Source of the DNA: Planosporangium thailandense
Lineage (GTDB): Bacteria > Actinomycetota > Actinomycetes > Mycobacteriales > Micromonosporaceae
Length of the DNA stretch: 64,000 nucleotides
NCBI RefSeq assembly: GCF_011947195.1
Contig: NZ_JAATVY010000010.1
Coordinates: forward strand, 1 to 64,000
Reading direction: 5' to 3'
Below, one piece after another: positions 17,108 to 25,610 of this stretch. Within the stretch, counting starts at the first letter, position 1. Each line of letters starts with the position of its first letter. A program made the position numbers and the translations under genes. A model generated the notes under the pieces. It was not told where the DNA came from. It did no database searches and worked only from the letters and a program-made list of their open reading frames with translations.

Positions 17108-17794
17108 TCACGCCGGAGGGTGGGCCAGGTACGTGAGTACCGCGCCGACCCGCCGGTGCATCGTTGGTTCGTCGGTCAGTCCGAGCTTGCTGAAGATCGA
17201 GTTCACGTTCTTCTCGACGGCCGAGACGCTCAGATGAAGGTGTGCGGCGATCGCGGCGTTGGTGCGCCCTGCCGCCATGCCCTCGAGCACGTCCCGTTCC
17301 CGGTCGGTGAGCCGGCTGAGCGGCGAGGTTTCCTGACGCGCGCGGCGGTGCACGAGTCCTTCGACGACAACGGGGTCGATCACGCTGTCTCCGGCTGCGA
17401 CGGCCCGGACCGCGGCCAGTAGCTGGCTGCGGTCGCCGACGCGGTCCTTGAGCAGGTACGCGAAGCCGGTCATGCCGTCCTTGAACAGTTCGAGCGCGTA
17501 GTCGGGGTCGGCGTGGTTGGACAGCACCACGATGCCGAGGTCGGAACGCTTCTCCCGCAGTCGGTGCGCTGCCGCGACGCCCTCGAGCGTGTGCGTCGGC
17601 GGCATCCGGATGTCGGTGATGACGACGTCGGGGTGGTGTTCGTCCACCGCCGTCATGAGCTGCTCGGCATCCTCGACCGAGGCGACGACGAGGACCTGCC
17701 CGTCGAGTTCCAGTAGTTGCCGGGTGCCCTCGCGGACGAGGTAGTGGTCGTCTGCGAGGACCACCCGGAGCGGCGTATCAGGCATTTGCGACAT
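17108..17794 (-). CDS. NarL/FixJ-family response regulator
   Basis: 228 aa. The receiver domain (about 10-130) has the acidic pair DD (LADDHYLVREG), the phospho-acceptor Asp in VVITDIRMPPT, and the conserved Lys in LLKDRV. The C-terminal LuxR-type helix-turn-helix (about 160-220) reads LTDRERDVLEGMAAGRTNAAIA...SVSAVEKNV. ATG 17794 is preferred because GGAGAT precedes it, giving a 17-base overlap with the kinase gene. It would be phosphorylated by that kinase and probably activates nearby targets. Confidence 0.92.
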   Translation of the reverse strand: MSQMPDTPLRVVLADDHYLVREGTRQLLELDGQVLVVASVEDAEQLMTAVDEHHPDVVITDIRMPPTHTLEGVAAAHRLREKRSDLGIVVLSNHADPDYALELFKDGMTGFAYLLKDRVGDRSQLLAAVRAVAAGDSVIDPVVVEGLVHRRARQETSPLSRLTDRERDVLEGMAAGRTNAAIAAHLHLSVSAVEKNVNSIFSKLGLTDEPTMHRRVGAVLTYLAHPPA

Positions 17795-19766
17795 TGGCCA
17801 TCTCCGAGATCGGGAATCGTGCCACGACAGTAGTGCCGACGCCGACGGTGGAGCTGATCTCGAGCCGCCCTCCGATCGCTTCCACGCGGTCACGCAGCCC
17901 TGCCAGGCCCGATCCGGTGGCGGTCACCGCGAAACCGCTGCCGTCGTCGGTGACCGCCACCTGGAGCCCGTCGGCGGCGAGCGGTCGGACGACGACCCGG
18001 GCGCGCCCGGCGCCGGAATGCTTGATCACGTTGGTGGTGGCTTCGCAGACGACGTAGTACGCGGCGGTTTCGACCGCCGGCGGGAATCGCGCGTCCGTCA
18101 ACCGGGGATCCACGTCGACCGAGACGGGGATCGGCAACTGGTCGGCCTGCGCTTCGATCGCTGCGACGAGACCGCGGTCGCTGAGCAGCGGGGGGTGGAT
18201 GCCCCGGACGAGGTTGCGCAGGTCGGCGAGCGACCGCTGCGCCTGTGCGTGCGACTGCGCCGCGATCTGTCCCTCGGTCGTCTCGGCATCGAGCGTCGAA
18301 CGGAGCAGTTCCAGCCGGGCGAGCAGGACGACGAGCTGTTGCTGAATCCCGTCGTGCAGGTCGCGCTCGAGCTGCCGACGCGCGCGGTCCTCGGCCCGTA
18401 CCAACCTTTCGCGGGAGGCTGCCAGCTCGTCGACCCGACGCGCGAGAGCGCTGGCCAGATCGGCGCCTCGCAGGGCGAGCGCGGCATGCCGGGCGAGGAC
18501 CGTCAGCAGGCGGATGTCCTCGTCCGACCACCCTCCCCGCCGTGGTCCGCACTCGATCGCGCCGATCTCTTCCCCGGCTGCCGTGAGCGGCACGACGAGC
18601 CGCGCGTCGCCGGTGCGGGCTGACCCCGCGTGCACCTGAAGGTCGGGCTGGCACCTGATGTCGATCCAGGCGACATCCATGCCGGTCGCGATCGTGTCGG
18701 CGGTACGCGTGGCCAGGGCGCGCGGGTCGCTGCCCTCCAGCGACTCGGCGAGATGGCGCACGAGGGCGTGGCCACGAATCCGGCCCCCGCTCACGAAACG
18801 GTCGACGCGGGCCTCCAGCCAGACGCGCAGCGGGTGACCGGTCACCGCCGCGGCGGCTGCGACCAGTACGGCCGGCAGGGCGCCGTGGTGGCCGGCGGCT
18901 GCCGCGGCCGCGGTGTAGATGGTCAGGACGAGAGCCAGGACGACCCCGTAGGCGAGGGTGCGGGCGGCGTACAGCTCGACCTGCAGCAACCGGTACCGGC
19001 GTACACCGGCGAGCAGGGCGATCGGCAGCACGCCGACGACCGGTACGAACACCACCGCCCACCCACGGCCGAGCGCGTGGGTGCCGACGGGCGTCGCGAC
19101 GAGCATCAGCGCGAGCACCGCCGCGATCGTGAGCGGCCAGAGCAGCTGTTGACGGCGCTCGCCGGTCGCGCCCCGCACGCGTACCACGAGGATCGCGAGC
19201 CCGACGAGTACGAGCAACGGCAGCACACCGGACACGTCCACCGGTCCCGAACCCCAGGGGAGCGGGGCCGGCGCCGGCAGCGCGGTCCGGTGGAAGTGGA
19301 GCGCGAGGTCGGTCTGGCGTGAGGTGACCGCCGCGACGACCGGGACGACGACCACGGCGAGGACACCCACCGTCACCATGCCCCACGAGGTACGGCCCCG
19401 TACCCGTTCGTCGGGGAACACGGCGAGGAGGATCGCGAGAGCGGCGAAGCCCGACCAATAGATCACATTTGCCGCCACGGCGGCTGCCCAGGGCAGCCAT
19501 GCTGCGCTGTCCCCGCTGGTCACGCCGAGGACGCTCGCGATCGCGAACGCGGCGAGGTGGCACGTGCCGACGGCGGTGAGAAGACGCGCGCTCGCGTGCT
19601 CCGGACGCGCTCGCAGCGCGACGAGTCCGGCCAGCCACCACACCACCGCCAACGCGACGGGGAGCAGAACCTGCGGGACCGACGCGGTGAGCGCCGCCCC
19701 GACGCATACCGCGGCGCCGACGGCGCCCGTCGCCGCCAGCACCCCGGCCACCACCCGACTCGTCAT
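17778..19766 (-). CDS. Sensor histidine kinase (HisKA_3/NarX type) with membrane and GAF-like regions
   Basis: 662 aa. The N-terminal half contains about nine or ten membrane segments. A GAF-like region follows (about 390-480, with TGMDVAWIDIRC and EEIGAIECGPRR), then the HisKA_3 dimerisation helix with the phospho-accepting His in ERDLHDGIQQQ, and an ATPase domain (VVCEATTNVIKHSG, VTDDGSGF, GLAGLRDRVEAIGGRL). Start ATG 19766 is right before the first hydrophobic segment; the longer frame upstream is Arg/Pro-rich and unlikely. Its stop overlaps the response-regulator start. A small membrane protein gene is divergent from it. Confidence 0.9.
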   Translation of the reverse strand: MTSRVVAGVLAATGAVGAAVCVGAALTASVPQVLLPVALAVVWWLAGLVALRARPEHASARLLTAVGTCHLAAFAIASVLGVTSGDSAAWLPWAAAVAANVIYWSGFAALAILLAVFPDERVRGRTSWGMVTVGVLAVVVVPVVAAVTSRQTDLALHFHRTALPAPAPLPWGSGPVDVSGVLPLLVLVGLAILVVRVRGATGERRQQLLWPLTIAAVLALMLVATPVGTHALGRGWAVVFVPVVGVLPIALLAGVRRYRLLQVELYAARTLAYGVVLALVLTIYTAAAAAAGHHGALPAVLVAAAAAVTGHPLRVWLEARVDRFVSGGRIRGHALVRHLAESLEGSDPRALATRTADTIATGMDVAWIDIRCQPDLQVHAGSARTGDARLVVPLTAAGEEIGAIECGPRRGGWSDEDIRLLTVLARHAALALRGADLASALARRVDELAASRERLVRAEDRARRQLERDLHDGIQQQLVVLLARLELLRSTLDAETTEGQIAAQSHAQAQRSLADLRNLVRGIHPPLLSDRGLVAAIEAQADQLPIPVSVDVDPRLTDARFPPAVETAAYYVVCEATTNVIKHSGAGRARVVVRPLAADGLQVAVTDDGSGFAVTATGSGLAGLRDRVEAIGGRLEISSTVGVGTTVVARFPISEMANVANA

Positions 19767-19950
19767 CAGCCCATTCTGGGGCCTCGATCCGGTGGTGACA
19801 CGGTGGCTGGCCACCGACCCCTCCTGTGGTGGACCTCCGCTCACCGCTGCGGCACGCCTGCCGGAACACGGTGGTCGGCAGGGCGGCACGCGACGGGTGG
19901 GCGCTCGTAGCGTCCTCGGCATTCATCAGCCACGTCTGTGAGGAGCTGAA

Positions 19951-20361
19951 ATGGCCGTACGTAAGAGCAAGGCCTGGATCGCGTTCGTCGTCATCAACGC
20001 CCTTGTGACATTCTTCGGGCTCAGCTACATCTTCTTCCCGGGCAGGGACGTCGTGAAGGCCGGCTACAAGACCGAAGGCGTGCTCGCGCTGCCGGCGGTG
20101 GTGTGGGGAACCTACGTTGTGCTGTCCGCGCTGGCCATGCTCGTGGTCGCGACCACCGGACTCCGTCGGGGGGAGCGGTGGGCACGACGCGCCGCCCTCT
20201 ACGAGTTCGCGTTTCTGGCAGCAGTCGTCGTGATCGAGCCGGACCCGGTCGTACCCACGATCTTCGCCGCCATTCTCGCGGTAGCGCTCTGGCGGTCCGC
20301 CCGCACGTCGAAGCGTGGGACGGCGCCCGGTGAACTCGCCGCTCCGGCCAAGCCGGCCTGA
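19951..20361 (+). CDS. Small four-helix membrane protein
   Basis: 136 aa with four hydrophobic segments (about 8-28, 45-70, 80-95 and 98-115) and an Ala/Pro/Lys-rich tail. A good AGGAG ribosome site is 9 bases before ATG 19951. The family was not recognised. It is transcribed away from the sensor kinase gene and could be a target of that two-component system (inference). Confidence 0.75.
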   Translation: MAVRKSKAWIAFVVINALVTFFGLSYIFFPGRDVVKAGYKTEGVLALPAVVWGTYVVLSALAMLVVATTGLRRGERWARRAALYEFAFLAAVVVIEPDPVVPTIFAAILAVALWRSARTSKRGTAPGELAAPAKPA

Positions 20362-20538
20362 CGGCGGGTGACCCTGCTGGTTCATCGACGCCGGTCGGCT
20401 GATTACGGGCCAAGACGGGAGGTTCTTCCGTCGGCCAGCGCCAATCCGATGCCGCGCATAGCATCGGTGCGCGGCCGTAGCGCCGTGAAGAATCCATACC
20501 GCTCCGTGCGAAATCCATGCGCTGTGGAAGGCCGGTCC

Positions 20539-21519
20539 ATGCCCCGATTGCAGAGACACCGATACGCGCCGTGCACCGCGCGAAGCGCGCGACTGCGGTA
20601 CCGTGGCCTCGCGCCGCTGGTGGCCCTTCTGACGCTGGCCGCGTGCACTCCACTGCGGATCACCCCTCCGCCGTCGGCGTCTCCTTCCGCGTCACCGAGC
20701 GGGCCACCGGCGCTCACCGGCTGGGTCTACCAGCTCCAGAGCTACCCGGACGGCAAGCTCGACGCGCTGGCGAAGGCGCCACAGCACCTCGCCGTCATCG
20801 ATCTGGCCCGGGACGGCGGGAGCGAGTACTTCACCGCCACGGAGGTGGCCGCGCTGCGCGCGTCGGGCAAGAAGGTGCTGGCGTACTTCCAGATCGGAGC
20901 GGTCGAGGACTCCCGGCCCGAGTACGCGCTCCTGCGCCAGGACGCCAACGACGTGGTGCTCAACCACGTGACCGACTGGCCCGAGGACTACTACGTACGC
21001 TACTGGGACGAGCGCTGGTGGAAGCGGGTCATCGCGCCCCGGGTCGACCAGGCGCTCAAGGCCGGCTTCGACGGCGTGTATCTGGACACCCCGACCGCGT
21101 ACGAGGCGATCGACCTGTCGGGCGTGCGGGAACAGACCCGCGAGGGGCTGGGCCGGGCGATGGTGGAGCTGGTCCGGCGGATCAGCGAGTACGCCAAGCG
21201 CCAGCGCGCCGGCTTCTGGGTCGTGCCGCAGAACTCTCCCGAGCTGCAGAGCTACCCCGGCTACACCGCCGCGATCGATGGCATCGGCGTGCAGGAGCTG
21301 TTCTTCCTCGACACCGACAAGCCGTGCGACCAGGGCTGGTGCGGTGGCAACCTCCAGCAGGTGCGCGCGCTGCAGAAAGCCGGAAAGGTCGTGCTCGCCG
21401 TCGACTACGCCACCCGCGCCGAAAACGTCAGGGCGGCCTGCGACCACTACCGGCGCGAGCGCTTCGCCGGCTACGTCACCGGACGGGACCTGGACCGGGC
21501 CAGCCCGCCGTGCCCGTGA
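20539..21519 (+). CDS. Lipoprotein with GH114-like (endo-polygalactosaminidase-type) TIM barrel
   Basis: 326 aa. A lipobox LTLAAC ends the signal sequence and is followed by a Pro/Ser-rich linker. The rest matches the GH114 / TM1410-type family: WVYQLQSYPDGKLDALAKAPQHLAVIDLA, KKVLAYFQIGAVEDSRPEY, YVRYWDERWWK, AGFDGVYLDTP, and the late VLAVDYAT strand. The conserved acidic residues (ED in GAVEDS and D in YLDT) are in place. Family enzymes cleave alpha-1,4-galactosamine polymers in microbial exopolysaccharides. Start ATG 20539. Confidence 0.82.
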   Translation: MPRLQRHRYAPCTARSARLRYRGLAPLVALLTLAACTPLRITPPPSASPSASPSGPPALTGWVYQLQSYPDGKLDALAKAPQHLAVIDLARDGGSEYFTATEVAALRASGKKVLAYFQIGAVEDSRPEYALLRQDANDVVLNHVTDWPEDYYVRYWDERWWKRVIAPRVDQALKAGFDGVYLDTPTAYEAIDLSGVREQTREGLGRAMVELVRRISEYAKRQRAGFWVVPQNSPELQSYPGYTAAIDGIGVQELFFLDTDKPCDQGWCGGNLQQVRALQKAGKVVLAVDYATRAENVRAACDHYRRERFAGYVTGRDLDRASPPCP

Positions 21520-21573
21520 CCGGCGGGGGAGGCGCGGCGGTCCCGGCCACGACCGGGGCCGCCGCGGCGACCG

Positions 21574-22063
21574 TCAGCGACGCTTCAGCGCGAAGACGCC
21601 CCAGCCGAGGTACGGCCGCTGGTACCGGACGTACGTCAGTGGGGCGCTGTCGAGCTCGGCCCGGAACCGGCCGGCCAGCTCATCGTCGGGGTTGGCGTCC
21701 AGCCAGGTCCGAATGTTGATCCATTGTGCGGCCACGTACCGGTCCCAACTGTCCTCGTCGGCGAGGACCATCTCGACCAGGTCCCAGCCGAGCTTCCCGA
21801 ACAGGGCGACCAGCCCGGGCAGGTCGTGGTAGTCCGCCTTGGCGGAGGCGTGGCAGCCTTCGACGGTCGCCTGGTCGGGCGGGTCCATTCGCCAGAAGGG
21901 CTCGCCGACGAGCAGCAGCCCGCCCGGTCGCAGGCTGCGTTCGAGCAGGTCGAGGCTGCCCGCGACGCCGTTTCCGATCCAGGTGGCGCCGATTCTCGTC
22001 GGTGAACGGGTTGTGAATGTGGTGACCGCTCTCACGGATGGTGAAGGTACGTGGAAGATCCAC
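21574..22063 (-). pseudogene. Broken class I SAM-dependent methyltransferase
   Basis: Two pieces of one methyltransferase family lie in different frames on the minus strand. The 5' piece reads FTIRESGHHIHNPFTDE (about 22051-21997), the usual N-terminus. At about 21993-21996 the sequence jumps directly to IGATWIGNGVAG in another frame, continuing to the normal C-terminus (LRPGGLLLVGEPFW, DSWDRYVAAQWINIR, YLGWGVFALKRR). From my recall of the family, the roughly 85-90 residues between these points, holding the SAM-binding Rossmann motifs, are gone. With the SAM site lost and the frame broken it cannot be an active methyltransferase. The remaining 153-aa frame (21574-22035) might still be read, but it has no SAM motif. 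Confidence 0.8.
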
Positions 22064-22615
22064 TTCTGGGGTTCCTACCGTCAGGAGGACCGCGCGACAA
22101 GAAGGTCGAACGTGACTGACGCGACGAACACCCGCATACCACCACCCCCAAGAATTGAAGATCGGCAACCTAGCATTCCGCCCGGTCGCCGTCGATCGCG
22201 TTTTGCCGTCACCGTCGGATGGCGGCTGTCCGATCCGGGACAGCCTTCGGGTACGCGGCCCGCCCGTCCGCTTGCCGAGTTACCTCACGCGGCGCCGCAC
22301 CGTTCCAGCCAGGCTGGGGCCGCGGCCCTTCCGACGGCAGAGAAGTACCGCAACACCAGCGACTGACGCGCACCGGGCGGGTGCGCATCGGGAGCGGGTG
22401 TGCACGGTCGAGGAGAGCGTCAGCCGAACCGGGCGAACCGAGGGCACCACCGACGGCGTCCGGACCGAGTCCGGCCGTTCCGCTGCAGCTCAGGGCGCAC
22501 ATCCATCAGTGGATGTGCCATTTTGCCCGTGTCTGGGTAACCAGGTCCTGAATGCCTGGAGTGTGGCCGACGCGGACGCCTCTCGGCCGCACAGCCAGAA
22601 CGTACAAGGGGAACC
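22064..22615. other. Intergenic region with two stem-loops before the FNT channel gene
   Basis: No convincing gene. Two perfect hairpins are seen: GGCTGTCC/GGACAGCC at 22224-22245 (8-bp stem, 6-base loop) and GCACATCCA/TGGATGTGC at 22497-22518 (9-bp stem, TCAG loop), the second followed by CATTTTG. The second lies about 100 bases before the FNT start and could be a terminator-like or regulatory element. Open frames here are Arg/Pro-rich shadows. Confidence 0.45.
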
Positions 22616-23512
22616 ATGGCCTTCAAGACACCCGACCAGATCGCGACGGCGGCGGTTAACGCCGGCGTCGCCAAGGCAAACCTCACTCCCGACCGCATGG
22701 TCGCCGGCGCGATCCTCGCCGGCGGCTACATCGCCTTCGCCGGGATGCTCAGCGTCGTCGTCACGGCCGGGCTGAAGGCCGACACCTGGGGCAACCTGCC
22801 GACGCTCATCTTCGGTGCGGTCTTCGCCGCCGGCCTCATCATGGTCGTCATCGCCGGCTCCGAGCTGGTCACCGGCAACATGGCGCTCCTGCCGCTGGCG
22901 CTCACCTCGCGCCGGGCGACTCCCGGGCGGGTCGCGATGAGCCTTGTGCTCGTCACCTTCGGCAATCTGATTGGGGCGCTGCTGGTCGCGTACTTTTTCG
23001 CGGTGAAGACCGGCGTCATCGGATCCGCGCACTCCGCGGCCGGCTCCGCGGGCGCGCTCACCTTCGCCAAGCTGGCCGCGGTCGCCAAGGGCAAGGCGGT
23101 GACCGAGACCGGCCTGCAGATCTTCCTGCGCGCGGTCGGCTGCAACTGGCTGGTCTGTCTCGCCGTCTGGATGGCGTACGCCGCCGAGGACGTCGCGGGC
23201 AAGATCCTGGCGATCTTCTTTCCGATCATGGCGTTCGTCGCGCTCGGGTTCGACCACGTCGTCGCCAACATGTTCTTCCTTCCGGCGGCGATGTTCGCCC
23301 ACGTGCCGGGTATCGGCATCGGTGACGTCGTGCACAACCTGGTCTTCGCCTTCGTGGGCAACGCGGTGGGCGGCGGACTGTTCGTCGCCGGCTTCTACTG
23401 GTTCCTGTACCTGCGCGGCCGGCCGCAGCTAACCACGCCCGAGGGCATCGAGGTCACGCCGGCGTCGGACGTGCGCAGCAAGGCCGGGGCGCACGCCGCC
23501 GGCCCGCGCTGA
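22616..23512 (+). CDS. Formate/nitrite transporter (FNT) family channel
   Basis: 298 aa pentameric channel protein of the FocA/NirC family, with six membrane helices. Family features visible: TPDQIATAAVNAGVAKANLT at the N-terminus, the broken helix GSELVTGNMALLPLAL, FGNLIGALLVAYFF, GCNWLVCLAVWMAYAA, and GFDHVVANMFFLPAAM. It moves formate, nitrite or a related small anion; the sequence does not settle which. AAGGGG sits 6 bases before ATG. The long leader with hairpins suggests its own promoter. Confidence 0.92.
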   Translation: MAFKTPDQIATAAVNAGVAKANLTPDRMVAGAILAGGYIAFAGMLSVVVTAGLKADTWGNLPTLIFGAVFAAGLIMVVIAGSELVTGNMALLPLALTSRRATPGRVAMSLVLVTFGNLIGALLVAYFFAVKTGVIGSAHSAAGSAGALTFAKLAAVAKGKAVTETGLQIFLRAVGCNWLVCLAVWMAYAAEDVAGKILAIFFPIMAFVALGFDHVVANMFFLPAAMFAHVPGIGIGDVVHNLVFAFVGNAVGGGLFVAGFYWFLYLRGRPQLTTPEGIEVTPASDVRSKAGAHAAGPR

Positions 23513-23533
23513 CCCGCCGGCCGGCAGGGCTGA

Positions 23534-24109
23534 TCAACAGGTCACGTCGACGGTGATTTTCGCGCCGGGAGCGTCGGACAGGGGGTGGCTCGTACCCTCG
23601 ATGTGCGCGCTCTTCCCGCCCGGGGCCACGGTCATCGCGGCGTCGCCGAGGTTGTAGTAGTGCCTGCCGCTCAACACCGCCTGGACGGTGCCCTTGCCCG
23701 CGGTGTCGGTGTTGTTGACGACGATGCTGTCGACGGGCGGCCCGGTGTAGGTGCCGTGTGCCCCGGTCGAGTCGATGACGACGCCGGCCGCCGCGCTCCA
23801 CACGTCGCCGACCGACTGGCACGCACCGCCGTGGAAGTCCTTGGTGACCTCGCCGGCCCGGACGTGGATCGTCGCGGAGCCGTCGCAGGTGATCCGGACG
23901 ACTCCGGGCGCGTTGGCGGCCAGCCCGCCCGTGCAGTCCTGTCTGGCCGGGTCGGCGGCGGTCGTGGAGGAGCCCGGGTGCGCCGACGACGGTCCGCCCG
24001 ATCGGGCGGGCTGCGCGGCGGACTGCGGGGAGGCACCGGAGTTGGAGCAGCCGGTCAGTGCGAACGCGCAGGCCAGCGCCGCGGTCGCCGCGAGTCGTGA
24101 CGGGTTCAT
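23534..24109 (-). CDS. Hypothetical lipoprotein
   Basis: 191 aa. A signal peptide ends in the lipobox FALTGC (Cys near residue 20), followed by a low-complexity Ser/Ala/Pro linker to about 60. The mature domain is beta-rich with several cysteines (DCTG, ITCDG, GACQS, DVTC), suggesting disulfides, and was not recognised. Its ATG (24107-24109) overlaps the TGA of the upstream S24/S26-like gene, so the two are translationally coupled. It converges on the FNT gene with only 21 bases between stops. Confidence 0.7.
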   Translation of the reverse strand: MNPSRLAATAALACAFALTGCSNSGASPQSAAQPARSGGPSSAHPGSSTTAADPARQDCTGGLAANAPGVVRITCDGSATIHVRAGEVTKDFHGGACQSVGDVWSAAAGVVIDSTGAHGTYTGPPVDSIVVNNTDTAGKGTVQAVLSGRHYYNLGDAAMTVAPGGKSAHIEGTSHPLSDAPGAKITVDVTC

Positions 24110-24474
24110 GCGCGTGAATGTAGAGCGCCTGCGCAAGGCGTATCAGGGGGACGGTCGCTCGGCAGCAGCACGCCGTACACCTCGCCGCGAGCTGTCCAGC
24201 CGTTGACGAAGCCGTTGTCGCCGGCGATGCGTACCCGTTCCGGCTCCTCGTCGACGACGCGGTGCAGCCAGAAGCGGCCGGTCACCCGGGTCAGCACGAT
24301 CTGGCCGAGCAGTCGCTCGCCGCGACCTACCGGCCGCAGGTCGACCCGCTGCACGACCTTGATGGCAGGCGACATCGAGGTGCCGAGCGCGGTGAACCAG
24401 TCATCGTGGCCGTCGGCGAGTCGGGCGGCCACCCGTGCCATCACCCGTTGGTTCGCCAGTCGCAGTCGGAGCAC
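24106..24474 (-). CDS. S24/S26 (LexA/signal-peptidase-fold)-like protein
   Basis: 122 aa from GTG 24474. It contains GTSMSPAIKVVQRVDL, matching the GxSMxP catalytic-serine motif of S24/S26 peptidases, then GRGERLLGQIVL, RFWLHRVV and VRIAGDNGFVNGWTARGEVYGVLL, matching the beta-strand core and the GDNG-type block. The lysine of the Ser-Lys dyad is not obvious at the usual place, so it may be a non-peptidase relative. There is no membrane segment and no DNA-binding domain. It is coupled by ATGA overlap to the lipoprotein gene and follows a small membrane protein gene by 32 bases. Confidence 0.65.
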   Translation of the reverse strand: MLRLRLANQRVMARVAARLADGHDDWFTALGTSMSPAIKVVQRVDLRPVGRGERLLGQIVLTRVTGRFWLHRVVDEEPERVRIAGDNGFVNGWTARGEVYGVLLPSDRPPDTPCAGALHSRA

Positions 24475-24506
24475 GTGCGCATTCTGCCGCGCGTCTCGGG
24501 GGATCG

Positions 24507-24722
24507 TCAGCCGAACCCCAGGTGGAGGGTCAACCAGGCGAGGAAGACGAGCAGGATGGAGCGCAGGACCCAGGTCAGCGCAGTGGGCCGGGAGTCCTTC
24601 ACCCGAAACCAGGCCCAGATGTGTTCGGAGAGGGTGGCTCCGGGCTGTCTGCTGACCAGTGCCTTGCCTTCGATCAGTGCGAAGGCGGCGATCCAGGCGA
24701 GCCACGCGATCGTGTACCACAT
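24507..24722 (-). CDS. Small membrane protein
   Basis: 71 aa with two hydrophobic segments: MWYTIAWLAWIAAFALIEG at the N-terminus and LTWVLRSILLVFLAWLTLH at the C-terminus, with a loop between containing LSEHIWAWFRV. GGGAGGG lies about 7 bases before the ATG. The pattern is like small membrane proteins found in actinomycetes and their phages; no function is known. It is first in an apparent operon with the S24/S26-like and lipoprotein genes. Confidence 0.65.
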   Translation of the reverse strand: MWYTIAWLAWIAAFALIEGKALVSRQPGATLSEHIWAWFRVKDSRPTALTWVLRSILLVFLAWLTLHLGFG

Positions 24723-24956
24723 GCCGCATCCCTCCCAGCGGCTGCGCGGTCAGCGAATGGAGTACGTCTATCCCAAGTTGAGCAGTTCCATGGCGATTCG
24801 GATACAGACAGTGCGGAAGATGCGCTCAACCTGCGCTAACGGGCATCACCGGGGGTGCGCACAGCGCTGACGGCGTCCCGGCGGCCGAGGTGGCGCACTA
24901 CGACAGGATCTGATGAAGTAGCTGTTGGTAACGAGATCAACGTTTGGGAGAGCTTT

Positions 24957-25487
24957 ATGAGCTTGGACCGACCGGTCGCACCCGACCCGTATCAGCTTCT
25001 GCCGGCCGTCGGGTCGTTCACGGTGACGAGCACGGACGTGACCGACGGCCAGCAGATGGGGCAGATGTTCGCGCATCCCGGCGTGGGCGGCCGTAACGTC
25101 TCGCCGCAGCTGTCCTGGTCCGGGTTCCCGGCCGAGACTCGCAGCTTCACGGTGACCTGCTTCGACCCCGACGCGCCGACGCCGTCGGGCTTCTGGCACT
25201 GGATCCTGGCCAACCTGCCGGTCTCGGTCACCGAACTCGCGCAGGGCGCGGGCGGGCAGGACCCGGCCGGTGGCGCGTTCTCGCTGCGCAACGACTACAG
25301 CGAGACCGGCTACGGCGGCCCGTACCCGCCCGAGGGCGACCGCCCGCACCGGTACTTCTTCGTGGTGCACGCGGTGGACGTCGACGCGCTGGAGCTGACC
25401 CCCGAGTCGTCGGCCGCGTACGCGAGCTTCAACCTCGCGTTCCACACGCTTGCGCGGGCCATCATCACCCCGACGTACAAGGTCTGA
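24957..25487 (+). CDS. YbhB/YbcL (PEBP) family protein
   Basis: 176 aa phosphatidylethanolamine-binding-protein-like protein. Typical features: GRNVSPQLSWSGFP, the DPDAPTPSGFWHW ligand-pocket block, GYGGPYPPEGDRPHRY, and FVVHAVDVDALEL. No signal peptide, so cytoplasmic. Family members bind anionic ligands or act as regulators. The start is ATG 24957 after TGGGAG. A strong hairpin terminator follows the gene (25506-25533). Confidence 0.92.
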   Translation: MSLDRPVAPDPYQLLPAVGSFTVTSTDVTDGQQMGQMFAHPGVGGRNVSPQLSWSGFPAETRSFTVTCFDPDAPTPSGFWHWILANLPVSVTELAQGAGGQDPAGGAFSLRNDYSETGYGGPYPPEGDRPHRYFFVVHAVDVDALELTPESSAAYASFNLAFHTLARAIITPTYKV

Positions 25488-25505
25488 ACCCCGTGCGGAG
25501 CTGAC

Positions 25506-25533
25506 GCGGCGGCCGGGTGAACCCGGCCGCCGC
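25506..25533. terminator. Hairpin terminator after the PEBP gene
   Basis: GCGGCGGCCGGG pairs perfectly with CCCGGCCGCCGC (12-bp stem, TGAA loop), 18 bases after the stop. There is no U tract, as is common in actinomycetes. It lies between two convergent genes (PEBP and the PQQ dehydrogenase), so it may serve both directions. Confidence 0.75.
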
Positions 25534-25610
25534 TGTCGGAGCGGCTAATCGGCGACCGGCGCGGAGAGGTCCTTCGCCATGACGGGGATCTCTGCGTACG
25601 CCGTCGAGCG

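Noticed and set aside
17890-20559. 889-codon minus-strand frame over the kinase gene
   Set aside because: It runs out of frame across the motif-complete histidine kinase and is Arg/Pro-rich.
22155-22775. 206-codon plus-strand frame in the intergenic region before the FNT gene
   Set aside because: Arg/Pro/Ser-rich composition and overlap with the FNT start in another frame; no motif.
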